From assembly GCA_021791455.1 (NCBI GenBank), contig JAJYWM010000239.1:1-9419 (forward strand): 9,419 nt of DNA, read 5' to 3'. Made by a program: the position numbers and the translations under genes. The notes under the pieces were generated by a model. The model had not been told where the DNA came from. It saw only the letters and a list, made by a program, of their open reading frames with translations, and did no database searches. The stretch is from a bacterium (GTDB lineage: Bacteria; Chloroflexota; Dormibacteria; UBA8260; Bog-877). Positions 1 through 6,931 of this stretch are shown here, piece by piece. How positions within the stretch are numbered: the first letter of the stretch is position 1; the number at the start of each line of letters is the position of its first letter.

Positions 1-108
1 CGCCTGATCATCCGCCGCAGCTATGGCTTCCGCTCCGCCGATGCCATCATCGCCATGGCCAAGCTCAGCCTCGGCGGTCTCTGCCCACCCCTCCCGGACC
101 GTTCATGA
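1..108 (+). CDS. ISL3-family transposase, C-terminal end (partial)
   Basis: The reading frame enters from the left edge and ends at TGA 106-108, giving 35 residues. The visible peptide contains the block SYGFRSADAIIAMAKLSLGG followed by a proline-rich tail ending LPDRS. This resembles the C-terminus of ISL3-family (IS204/IS1001/IS1096/IS1165) transposases, where a basic helix is followed by YGF-S-E-ALIA and a GG-PPLP tail. The catalytic DDE residues would lie upstream, outside the window, so it cannot be judged whether the gene is intact. It reads toward the sugar cassette. The family call rests on recalled similarity of a short C-terminus only. Confidence 0.6.
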   Translation, partial: RLIIRRSYGFRSADAIIAMAKLSLGGLCPPLPDRS

Positions 109-155
109 CCCACTCCAACAGCAGTAGTGCCAGAAAGATGCGCCCACGATGAGCC
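1..155 (+). mobile_element. ISL3-family insertion sequence, right end (partial)
   Basis: The stretch covers the transposase 3' end plus 47 bases. It closes with CGATGAGCC (147-155), which resembles the GAAGAGCC-type outer ends I associate with actinobacterial ISL3 elements. The exact boundary is inferred because the opposite end is outside the window, so neither the inverted repeat nor the usual 8-bp target duplication can be compared. It lies about 160 bases upstream of the polysaccharide cassette. Confidence 0.4.
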
Positions 156-318
156 CCAGCTGTCTACACATCCCGTGCATTGTTCAGCTTAGCCCCTTGA
201 CCGCCAATCTATAGCACCAGGCTCAGAACGGACCCGAGGCTGATCCGCGTCACAACCTGGTAAAGATAGAGACGCGCTCCTCGAAGCCGACCGCTAGGCT
301 GGTAACATTCGCCAAGCT
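156..318. other. Intergenic region upstream of the sugar cassette
   Basis: These 163 bases separate the presumed ISL3 end from the first sugar gene. I see no gene. A stop codon (TAG 295-297) in the frame of the downstream gene limits its start to TTG 319. TAGGCT at 295-300 resembles an actinobacterial -10 hexamer, but no credible -35 lies at the right distance and no Shine-Dalgarno sequence precedes the TTG. The cassette promoter is presumably here, but it cannot be placed from sequence alone. Confidence 0.4.
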
Positions 319-861
319 TTGAGTCGTCCAGCGCAAGGGCCAGCACAATCGCGGGTTCACCCGACAGCCATTGTTGACGACGGAGCCAAGCTTGGCCCGA
401 GAGTCAGGCTGTGGCACTTTGCCCACGTTCGATCGGGGGCCACCGTAGGCGCCGATACCCAACTCGGGATGTCGGTCTATGTAGACCACGACGCCGTCAT
501 TGGTCGGAGATGCCGGGTCCAGAATTTTGTGTCCATCTACGCGGGGGTAGAAATAGGCGATGATGTCTTCATTGGGCCCTCAGCGGTGTTCACGAATGAC
601 CTCTACCCAAGAGCCCACAACAAACGCTGGCATCCACTTCCCACGCGTGTAGGGCGTGGTGCTTCGATCGGCGCCAACGCCACCATACTTTGTGGAGTCG
701 TCATCGGGAGTTACGCCATGATTGGCGCCGGGTCGGTAGTGACCACCGATGTACAGGCACACGCCATCGTGGTAGGTTCGCCCGCTCACCCGATCGGCTG
801 GGTGTGCGCGTGCGGTGTCAGGGTGCCCGCAGTGCCGTCCGGTAGGTGCAGTCATGGGTAG
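319..861 (+). CDS. WbpD/WlbB-like sugar N-acetyltransferase (left-handed beta-helix)
   Basis: This 180-residue protein has hexapeptide repeats ([LIV]-G-x4) through most of its length, roughly residues 13-62 and 75-150, which mark a left-handed parallel beta-helix acyltransferase. Diagnostic stretches of the WbpD/WlbB group are VHPTAIVDDGAKLG near the N-terminus, IGPSAVFTNDLYPRAHNKR (residues 85-103) and GASIGANATILCGVVIG (114-130), then VVGSPAHPIGW before a short Cys-x-Cys tail. Family members transfer acetyl from acetyl-CoA to the 3-amino group of UDP-2-acetamido-3-amino-2,3-dideoxy-glucuronate. Related enzymes (FdtC/QdtC) use dTDP-3-amino-6-deoxyhexoses, so the exact substrate is open. The start is TTG 319, the only usable start after the in-frame stop at 295. 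It lacks a visible ribosome binding site. The gene overlaps the next by 8 bases, so translational coupling is likely. The dehydrogenase and aminotransferase neighbours favour the WbpD reading. Confidence 0.85.
   Translation: MSRPAQGPAQSRVHPTAIVDDGAKLGPRVRLWHFAHVRSGATVGADTQLGMSVYVDHDAVIGRRCRVQNFVSIYAGVEIGDDVFIGPSAVFTNDLYPRAHNKRWHPLPTRVGRGASIGANATILCGVVIGSYAMIGAGSVVTTDVQAHAIVVGSPAHPIGWVCACGVRVPAVPSGRCSHG
841..846 (+). promoter_or_regulatory. Ribosome binding site deciding the dehydrogenase start
   Basis: GGTAGG lies 7 bases before ATG 854, inside the end of the acetyltransferase gene. It supports ATG 854 over the longer GTG 815 reading and suggests translational coupling between the two genes. 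Confidence 0.5.
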
Positions 862-1912
862 GGGTCAGTTCATCGCCGATCGGGAGCCATCCATACGGGG
901 TGTCGCCATCGTCGGCCTTGGGCGCTGGGGCCCTAACCTCCTTCGGTGCCTCGCTGATGACCCGCGATGCCGTGTCTTATACGCAGTCGACCTTGACCAA
1001 TCGCGGCTCTCACAGGTACGCCAGCGGTACGCCTCCGTAACGGCGACTGATTCCCTGAGCCAGGTTCTAGGCGATCCCCAGGTTGACGCGATGGTCATCG
1101 CGACTCCGGCAACCTCGCATTACTCCATCTGCAAAAGTTCGCTACGGGCGGGAAAACACTGCCTTGTCGAAAAGCCGCTCGCAACCTCTCTACAGCAAGC
1201 CAGCGACTTGGTCAACGAGGCCGACGCACGGGGGTTAGTCTTAGCAGTTGGCCACGTCTTCCTCTATAACCCTTCAATCCGCAAGGTGAAGGACTACCTC
1301 GCACAGGGCGAACTTGGTTCAATCCACTACCTTAACATGGTGCGGACCAACCTCGGCCCGCCGGGCATCGACGTCGACGTGGTGTGGGACCTAGCCACTC
1401 ACGATATAAGTGTGGCCAATTTCTGGCTCGGAAGCACTCCGGTTCGCGTTACGGCTAACGGCGGCGCCTGGGTGGTTCCGGACAAGATTGACTCTGTCTT
1501 TGCGACGCTGGAGTATCCTGCCGGAGAGATGGCGCACGTTATCGCCTCTTGGCTCAACCCCAGGAAGGTCCGCGACATCGTCGTAGTCGGAAGTCGGCTC
1601 ATGGTCACCGTCGACGACATGAGTCCCTCCGAGCCACTCCGGGTTTACGACAAGGGCATTGATCCCCAAAAGCGCCATGAGTTCGTGGACACATACGAGG
1701 GCTTTCGGTCAAGCATTCGGGATGGCGACGTCCGCATCCCTAAGATTACGAATCAGGAACCGCTTCGAGAGGAGTGCCGCGACTTCATAAGCTCTGTTTT
1801 CTCCGGATGCGCACCGGCCAGCTCCGGCCGAAGCGCCCTCCCGGTCGTGGCAACTATTGAGGCGATTCACGAGTCCCTGGCTGCGCGCCGAACTGTCACA
1901 CTCGTACCATGA
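854..1912 (+). CDS. Gfo/Idh/MocA-family sugar dehydrogenase (WbpB-like)
   Basis: The product is a 352-residue cytosolic NAD(P)-dependent oxidoreductase. The Rossmann glycine motif GLGRWG is at residues 21-26, the family EKP motif (VEKPLATS) at about 105-112, and the DLATHDI block carrying the expected catalytic histidine (His183) at about 179-185. In WbpB-type enzymes this activity oxidises C3 of UDP-GlcNAc uronic acid to the 3-keto sugar, which the next enzyme aminates. I chose ATG 854 because GGTAGG (841-846) precedes it at good spacing. An in-frame GTG at 815 would add 13 residues that lie inside the upstream gene. The first 8 bases overlap the acetyltransferase gene. The stop overlaps the aminotransferase start as ATGA, which indicates one operon. 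The family call is secure; substrate and WbpB equivalence are inferred from context. Confidence 0.87.
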   Translation: MGRGQFIADREPSIRGVAIVGLGRWGPNLLRCLADDPRCRVLYAVDLDQSRLSQVRQRYASVTATDSLSQVLGDPQVDAMVIATPATSHYSICKSSLRAGKHCLVEKPLATSLQQASDLVNEADARGLVLAVGHVFLYNPSIRKVKDYLAQGELGSIHYLNMVRTNLGPPGIDVDVVWDLATHDISVANFWLGSTPVRVTANGGAWVVPDKIDSVFATLEYPAGEMAHVIASWLNPRKVRDIVVVGSRLMVTVDDMSPSEPLRVYDKGIDPQKRHEFVDTYEGFRSSIRDGDVRIPKITNQEPLREECRDFISSVFSGCAPASSGRSALPVVATIEAIHESLAARRTVTLVP

Positions 1913-3021
1913 CACTGCCCATCCCGTTGGTCGACCTGAAGTGGCAACACGACCAAGTCAAAGCGGAGCTAGTGCCGGAACTCGTGCGCATCATGGAGAC
2001 TGGCCAGTTCATCCTAGGGCCGGCGGGAGACGCTTTTGAAAAGCAACTGGCGGCTTTCGTGGGATGCCAACATGCGATAGGAGTGAGCAATGGCACCGAT
2101 GCACTCGAGCTCGCTCTCCGGTGTGCGGGACTGCCCCCAGGATGCTCTGTCATCCTTCCCGCGTACACGTTCATTGCGACCATGGCGGCCACTATCCGTG
2201 CTGGCTTTGCGCCTGTTTTGGTGGACGTAGCCGAGCCGCATCTGATGCTCGACCCCGCGGCCGTGGAGCGCGCCATTACACCCTCAGTTAAGGCTATTCT
2301 AGCCGTGGATCTCTTCGGTCAAATGGCACCGATGAGCGAGCTTAGGTCGCTGGCGGACGCCTATGGGCTCGTACTCTTGGAGGATGCGGCACAGGCCCAC
2401 GGAGCGACACATCATGGCTGTCCGGTAGCGCGCTATAGTGTGGCGGCTGCAACTAGCTTCTATCCAGGCAAAAACCTGGGCGCATACGGTGATGCCGGCG
2501 CCATCTTGACCGACAATCCCGAGGTGGCCTTTGTGGCGGCGTCGCTGCGTGACCACGGGTCCTTGGGCAAGTATAGGCACGAGTATCTTGGCTTCAACAC
2601 GCGACTCGATGAGATACAGGCTGCGGTCCTAGCCATCAAGCTCCGCCACCTCAGCAGCTGGAATCGGTTGCGGGAAACTGCAGCGGCCCGGTACGCTCGA
2701 CTCTTGTGTGAAGTCGATGGAGTAGTGCTTCCGAGCGCAGCCACCGGAAACACGCACACGTGGCATCTGTACGTAGTACGGGTTTCACGGCGCGATGTAG
2801 TTGCCGACCGCCTTAGGCGCCGGGGAATCGGCGTTGGGACCCACTACCCGGCTCCGCCGCATCTTCAACCGGCGCTTAGGTTCCTGGGTCATTCTGAGGG
2901 GTCCTTTTCTGTGGCCGAGCACGCCGCTAGTGAGGTCTTGACTCTTCCGCTTTTCCCAGGGATGACATTCGGCCAGCAACGACGTGTAGTGAATGAGCTT
3001 GCCACCGCCATCCGAGAGTAG
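1909..3021 (+). CDS. DegT/DnrJ/EryC1-family PLP sugar aminotransferase (WbpE-like)
   Basis: This 370-residue protein has the full length and motif order of the DegT/DnrJ/EryC1 (fold type I) family. SNGTDAL (60-66) binds the cofactor phosphate, LLEDAAQAHGA (156-166) contains the Asp and Gln that contact the pyridine ring, and Lys188 in SFYPGKNLGAYGDAG forms the Schiff base with PLP. FNTRLDEIQAA (229-239) is the conserved subunit-interface block. In WbpE-type enzymes glutamate donates an amino group to the 3-keto uronic acid sugar, giving the 3-amino product acetylated by the WbpD-like enzyme. The start ATG overlaps the preceding stop (ATGA), so expression is probably coupled. No residue appears missing. 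Substrate is inferred; FdtB/QdtB-type action on a dTDP-keto sugar is the main alternative. Confidence 0.9.
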   Translation: MTLPIPLVDLKWQHDQVKAELVPELVRIMETGQFILGPAGDAFEKQLAAFVGCQHAIGVSNGTDALELALRCAGLPPGCSVILPAYTFIATMAATIRAGFAPVLVDVAEPHLMLDPAAVERAITPSVKAILAVDLFGQMAPMSELRSLADAYGLVLLEDAAQAHGATHHGCPVARYSVAAATSFYPGKNLGAYGDAGAILTDNPEVAFVAASLRDHGSLGKYRHEYLGFNTRLDEIQAAVLAIKLRHLSSWNRLRETAAARYARLLCEVDGVVLPSAATGNTHTWHLYVVRVSRRDVVADRLRRRGIGVGTHYPAPPHLQPALRFLGHSEGSFSVAEHAASEVLTLPLFPGMTFGQQRRVVNELATAIRE

Positions 3022-3739
3022 TTTGAAAGTGGCGACCGCGGGCCTCGCGTCGCTGACTGTTGTGATACCTGCCCACAACGAGGAAGGAACCATACGGCTT
3101 GCAGTCAGTGAGGCGCTCGCCATTTACCCATCCCATAGTGAGCTTGTGAGGGTGATCGTGGTCGACGACGCCAGTACGGACATGACCGCGACAGTAGTAG
3201 AGGAAATGGCCATCGTCGAGCCCCGCTTGCAGCTCCTAGCGCTTCCAGTAAATGTAGGGGCTAACCGAGCCATTTATGCCGGGGTCGCCAGTGCGGGCAC
3301 CGAGTTGGTCGGGTTTTTACCCGCGGACAGACAGGTGCGGGCCTCTGAGCTAAGGCGTTGCCTCGATATAGTCCATGACGCCGACATCGTGTGGACCACA
3401 CGAGTGGTGCGTGCCGACCCGTGGTTTCGGAGGGTTTCATCTGCTTCGTACAATTGGTTGGTCCGCGTTCTCTTCGGGCTGCCCATTCATGACGTGGATT
3501 CGGTGTTCGTTGGGCGACGGGAGCCAATCCAGCAGCTTCTTCCCCTGCTGGTGAGTCGAAGCGACTTTCTGCCGGTTGAGCTTGTGGCTCGGGCGCTTCG
3601 CAGGCATCTGAGGCTGCGGGAAGTCGCAATCGTCCACTACCCGCGGATGTCGGGGCAAGCGTCGGCTGTTGCGCCACGGTTTGTGGTTAAGACTTTTGTC
3701 GATCTGGTGCGCGGGGCGTGGGTCCTTCGCCGGCCGTAA
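2993..3739 (+). CDS. Family 2 glycosyltransferase (DPM1-like)
   Basis: This 248-residue protein has a single GT-A domain. TVVIPAHNEEGTI (22-34) opens the fold, VVDDAST (56-62) carries the nucleotide-binding aspartates, and FLPADRQV (108-115) takes the place of the metal-binding DxD/DADxQ motif seen in DPM1-type transferases. The second half (SYNWLVRVLFGLPIHDVDS, 152-170, then VELVARALRR and VHYPRMSGQ) matches the usual C-terminal part of polyprenyl-phosphate hexose synthases. No membrane helix is visible, so it is probably peripheral at the cytoplasmic membrane. ATG 2993 overlaps the aminotransferase by 29 bases. GTG 3029, preceded by GAGAG at about 3014, would start just after the aminotransferase stop and still keep the whole domain. 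Donor and acceptor are unknown. It could load a polyprenyl phosphate for the membrane protein downstream. Confidence 0.85.
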   Translation: MSLPPPSESSLKVATAGLASLTVVIPAHNEEGTIRLAVSEALAIYPSHSELVRVIVVDDASTDMTATVVEEMAIVEPRLQLLALPVNVGANRAIYAGVASAGTELVGFLPADRQVRASELRRCLDIVHDADIVWTTRVVRADPWFRRVSSASYNWLVRVLFGLPIHDVDSVFVGRREPIQQLLPLLVSRSDFLPVELVARALRRHLRLREVAIVHYPRMSGQASAVAPRFVVKTFVDLVRGAWVLRRP

Positions 3740-4099
3740 CCGTTCGGGAGAGGCGCGCCCTATCGGGCTTGGGAGCAGACTGTTGGATGCCTAGGGAAGT
3801 GGGTGGCCAATTCGGGCTGTGCAGTGATCGCGGCCAGTCCCACGAGACCGAGGGGCCGGGGCGGGGTGCCCACATGGCGCCCTGGCTATCGGGTTTGCTT
3901 CGTGCCCGAAGTGCGACGGTGGCGATTGGGTGTTGTCGCGAGCTGAAGTGCGCCACTGTCCGGCCGCGTCGGCGGTGAGAAGCGGACTGGCGTCGTGAGT
4001 CGGCATGGGGAGCGCGGAGATTGGCGGAGGAGGATACCGCGGAACGTTGCTGCGTGGCACGCTGTTGGCCCAGTCTCAACGCGCAAAGGGGACGGGGTA
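3740..4099. other. G-rich stretch between the glycosyltransferases, no convincing gene
   Basis: About 360 bases separate the family 2 transferase stop from the preferred start of the membrane protein, or 255 bases if that protein starts at GTG 3995. The plus strand is visibly G-rich. Short open frames exist (one of 86 codons from 3718, and one of about 57 codons ending with TGA at 3996-3998) but none has a good ribosome binding site or family motifs. The second contains CPKC followed 15 residues later by HCP, faintly like a zinc ribbon. I see no strong terminator hairpin. The gap contrasts with the overlapping genes before it, so the membrane protein may have its own promoter. Confidence 0.4.
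4085..4092 (+). promoter_or_regulatory. Candidate ribosome binding site for the membrane protein
   Basis: AAAGGGGA lies 7 bases before GTG 4100. It is a better match than anything before GTG 3995 or ATG 4151, and it decides the start given here, though its G-rich surroundings weaken the inference. Confidence 0.35.
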
Positions 4100-5857
4100 G
4101 TGGGGGCGGGCAGATGGGGAGCACTTGCCACTGTGGCGGCCCTTCGCAGAATGCCGTTAGCTGCTTGGGTTGGCGCTTTGTATTTGGGAATGGCCCTGGC
4201 ATGGATGGCGCCGGTGTGGTTTGCGAGGTCTGCAGCCGTTCCGACGGTAGCTTGGAAGCAGTTTGTGCCTGATGCGCCAACGTATGTCTGGTTTCTGGCT
4301 TGGGTTCCATATGCGATTGGCCACGGGTGGTCCCCCTACAGTTCGGGGTGGTTGAACGCTCCATTCGGGGCAAACCTCGCCTATCCAGGCCCTCCCTTGC
4401 CATGGATGGTTTTGATGTGGCCGGTGACGGCCGCTCTGGGCGCGGTGAGGTCATACGACATCTTGATAGTCCTTGGGATTGTGTCAAACGCGGTGGCAGC
4501 TTGGTGGGCGTGTCGTTACTGGCTCGGGGCCGGCATTGGCGCCGTCCTAGGAGGAGCGATGTTTGGCTTTTCCCCGTATGTTCTGGGGCAGTTGGAGCAG
4601 GGCCATGTGAACTTGGGGTTAGTTGCCAGCATTCCGCTCAGTAGCGTCGTCTTTTACGAGTTGGTGGTGTCGCAACGCCGGAATCCCCGCCTCATCGGGT
4701 TGTGTGCGGGAGGGCTTGGTGCGATTCAGATTCTTACCTCGCAGGAGGTAGCCGCAATTGTTGGTATCACGGGATTACTAGTGATGCTGGCCCTTGCGAG
4801 CGCCTATCCGAAAAAGGTGCGGGAGCACGTTCCATATATTGCCCGGGCGATGCTATGGGCGGCGCCAGCAATCGTAGCAAGCTCCGGAGTGATAGTGTGG
4901 GCGCAGGTTCTGAGCGCGGGGGCTGTGCATGGGGACCCTGCAGTGGGTGAGGTTGCGGGGTCGTCGGGCTTACTTAGCGTCCTGGCGCCTAGCTATGGGG
5001 AAACCTTAACGCTTCAGCCGCTGGTAAATGCCCAGCTTGTCCAGAATGCATATCCAAATGAGGCGCTGGGATACCTTGGCATCCCGATGATTCTGATATT
5101 GGTTAGACTTTTCAGGCGGCCGGATGGGATGGCGAAATGGGTCGTTGGCCTCGTCGTGCTCACCACTGTTTTGATGCTGGGCCCAAAGTTGCAAGTTGAC
5201 GGAGTGGTCACGCCCGTCCCGCTTCCGATGGAAGTGCTGGGGCGTCTGCCCCTCGTGCATGACATCCTGCCGTCGCGCTTCAGCGCAGTTCTGGACTGGC
5301 TTGCGGCGCTGAGCGTGGCGGTGTTTGTAAGCGGGCTAGGTAGGTCGCGGCGAGCCTTTTCGGGCAGGCTATGGACATGTCTAGCGCTTGTGTTCTGGTT
5401 GCCCAATTTGGGAGCGCCCACTTTGTCCGTAGCTACGCCCCGCTACTTTTCTGGAGTCGCGGTGCCGCGATCAAGGGCGCTGTTGGTGGTTCCGTTTGCG
5501 CAGACGAGTTTTGGAGCCGTGAGCGAGATTTGGCAGGCGGCGTCTGGCATGCGGTTTAGGATGACCGGGGGTTACTATCTGCGTGCCGGGTTAGGGGGAG
5601 GAGCGATATTGCCTTTCGGTCCAGCGTTGACACCACTTACTCGCGCCGTGCTGTTGACGATGGGGGGCGACACGCATGTGGTCGCCACGCCAAAGTTGCG
5701 AGCGGCTGCGGCGTCCTACTTCGTTGTGCACAGGGTGTGGGCTGTTGCGATCGGCCCGAGTCAGTACCAGCTAGTTGAGACTAGGCTGTTTACAGCACTT
5801 TTGCACCGCGCCCCTGTCTGGGTGGGGAGCGTTGCTACGTGGAAGATCGGCGAGTAG
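4100..5857 (+). CDS. Polytopic membrane protein, probable GT-C-type glycosyltransferase
   Basis: The preferred product has 585 residues with many hydrophobic segments, the first at about 20-41, and roughly ten membrane passes overall. The final ~145 residues are less hydrophobic. Asp58 in FVPDAPTYVWFLAWVPYA sits in the first predicted external loop. There, large actinobacterial membrane proteins of GT-C character carry GDP-x-WFLAW-like sequence and a catalytic acidic residue. A further conserved-looking block is GFSPYVLGQLEQGHVNLGL. GT-C enzymes use polyprenyl-phosphate sugars on the outer membrane face, which would fit the DPM1-like transferase upstream. I prefer GTG 4100 because AAAGGGGA (4085-4092) precedes it at 7 bases. 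GTG 3995 would add 35 hydrophilic Arg-rich residues, and ATG 4151 starts at the first helix. Specificity is unknown, and a non-enzymatic membrane role cannot be excluded. Codons end in G more often than in the upstream genes. Confidence 0.75.
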   Translation: MGAGRWGALATVAALRRMPLAAWVGALYLGMALAWMAPVWFARSAAVPTVAWKQFVPDAPTYVWFLAWVPYAIGHGWSPYSSGWLNAPFGANLAYPGPPLPWMVLMWPVTAALGAVRSYDILIVLGIVSNAVAAWWACRYWLGAGIGAVLGGAMFGFSPYVLGQLEQGHVNLGLVASIPLSSVVFYELVVSQRRNPRLIGLCAGGLGAIQILTSQEVAAIVGITGLLVMLALASAYPKKVREHVPYIARAMLWAAPAIVASSGVIVWAQVLSAGAVHGDPAVGEVAGSSGLLSVLAPSYGETLTLQPLVNAQLVQNAYPNEALGYLGIPMILILVRLFRRPDGMAKWVVGLVVLTTVLMLGPKLQVDGVVTPVPLPMEVLGRLPLVHDILPSRFSAVLDWLAALSVAVFVSGLGRSRRAFSGRLWTCLALVFWLPNLGAPTLSVATPRYFSGVAVPRSRALLVVPFAQTSFGAVSEIWQAASGMRFRMTGGYYLRAGLGGGAILPFGPALTPLTRAVLLTMGGDTHVVATPKLRAAAASYFVVHRVWAVAIGPSQYQLVETRLFTALLHRAPVWVGSVATWKIGE

Positions 5858-5866
5858 CCTGGGGTG

Positions 5867-5871
5867 TTTGG
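5867..5871. repeat. Target site duplication, left copy (TTTGG)
   Basis: TTTGG stands directly before the left end TGCGCA of the IS21-family element. The same five bases directly follow the right end TACGCA at 8636-8640. A matching 5-bp duplication fits IS21-family transposition, which usually gives short duplications of 4-8 bp. It lies 10 bases past the membrane protein stop, so the insertion broke no gene. Confidence 0.8.
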
Positions 5872-5947
5872 TGCGCATTTCGGCGAATCCGATCAGCCAG
5901 ACCGGCTGAAAGCGATCACCTGGATCGGCGGAATCCGATCACCCTGG
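5872..5947 (+). repeat. IS21 left terminal region with three 23-bp-spaced repeats
   Basis: Three copies of a degenerate 20-bp unit (consensus about GTTTCGGCGGAATCCGATCA) end at 5895, 5918 and 5941, exactly 23 bases apart. The outer copy is one base shorter and the middle copy is the most diverged. They mirror the three copies at the right end. In IS21 itself, multiple terminal repeats are binding sites for IstA; that role is inferred here. Confidence 0.8.
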
Positions 5948-6056
5948 AGAGGACGCGGCGGTTGGGCGGCGGGGCGGTCAGGATGTCGCCCCTTGGTTCA
6001 CCTCCTTTCTTGTGCTGTGAGTGGTTGCGGGAGACGAGGGAAGCCTGGTCGGGGGG

Positions 6057-6917
6057 TCAAGTCTTGGGGGTCCTGGAGGTCGCAAGGACGGGTTTCCGAG
6101 TCTCTGCGGGCCGCTGAGCGGCTCGCTTTCCGGGATCGACCAGGTTCGAAGACGATTTTGGCGCCTCCGGGTCGGTTTCGGGGACGGAGAGGGGGGCCGT
6201 GCGTCGCAGGGAGTCCCCGCGGAGCTCGATGCGGTGGGCGTTGTGGGTGAGGCGGTCGAGGATGGCGTCGGCCAGGGTAGGGTCGCCCAAAGCCTCGTGC
6301 CAATGGGCCAGCGGCAGCTGGCTGGTGACCACCGTCGACCGGCGTTGGCTGCGGTCCTCGATCACCTCGAGGAGGTCGGCGGCCTGAGAGGGGGTCAGGG
6401 GCCGGATCGCCAGGTCATCGATGACCAGCACATCGATCCGTCCCCAGGCGGCGAGCAGGCGGGCCCAGCGGCCGTCGACATGGGCGATGGCCAGGTCGTC
6501 GAGCAGCCGGGGCGCCCGCAGGTAGAGGGCGGTATGACCCGCCCGCACCGCGGCTTGGGTCAGGGCGCAGGCCAGGTAGCTCTTGCCCGCTCCGGTGGGA
6601 CCCACGACGAGCAGGTTCTGGTGGGCCTGCACCCAGTGGCCAGAGGCCAGTGTCAGCACCACGGTGCGGTCGAGGCCCCGTGGGTGCCGGAAGTCGATGT
6701 CCTCGACACAGGCGGAGAGTCGCAGCTTGGCCGCCTTGAGATTGCGTTCCAGCCGCCGGTTGGCCCGGTCCTGGCTCTCGCGATGGACCAGCATCCCCAG
6801 CCGCTCCTCGAAGTTGAGCGCCTGGTACTCAGCGGTCTCCAGCTGCTCGGTGAGCGCCCGGGCCATCCCGGTCAGTCCCAGGGACCGAAGTTGCTCCAGG
6901 GTCGGGGTGATCAGCAT
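6057..6917 (-). CDS. istB: IS21 helper ATPase IstB
   Basis: This 286-residue AAA+ ATPase assists the IstA transposase and helps select targets. Walker A GPTGAGKS is at residues 106-113, Walker B DVLVIDDL at 162-169 and the sensor-like strand VVTSQLP at 196-202. The N-terminal helical part (1-100) is typical of IstB. The start is ATG 6917, preceded by GAGGAG at 6-base spacing. ATG 6935, which overlaps the istA stop as ATGA, and ATG 6923 are alternatives. About 45 C-terminal residues after LRRTAPLSV are polar and basic and extend beyond the usual IstB length of roughly 250. The reading frame stays open for about 400 codons upstream through istA, but only this part has protein-like motifs. Confidence 0.93.
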   Translation of the reverse strand: MLITPTLEQLRSLGLTGMARALTEQLETAEYQALNFEERLGMLVHRESQDRANRRLERNLKAAKLRLSACVEDIDFRHPRGLDRTVVLTLASGHWVQAHQNLLVVGPTGAGKSYLACALTQAAVRAGHTALYLRAPRLLDDLAIAHVDGRWARLLAAWGRIDVLVIDDLAIRPLTPSQAADLLEVIEDRSQRRSTVVTSQLPLAHWHEALGDPTLADAILDRLTHNAHRIELRGDSLRRTAPLSVPETDPEAPKSSSNLVDPGKRAAQRPAETRKPVLATSRTPKT

Positions 6918-6931
6918 GGTCATCTCCTCAT

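Noticed and set aside
295..300. TAGGCT as a -10 promoter element for the sugar cassette
   Set aside because: It resembles an actinobacterial -10, but no -35 is found 16-19 bases upstream and the hexamer is common by chance.
3261..3677. 138-codon minus-strand open frame inside the family 2 glycosyltransferase
   Set aside because: The sense strand encodes all motifs of a family 2 transferase; this is a shadow.
3687..4487. 266-codon minus-strand open frame over the gap and the membrane protein start
   Set aside because: Ser/Pro/Arg/Gln-rich sequence without motifs. It is antisense to the G-rich plus strand.
5872..5947. Phased 23-bp repeats as a CRISPR-like array
   Set aside because: The repeats are degenerate, separated by only 3 bases, inverted at the two ends and located at insertion sequence termini. 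They are transposase sites.
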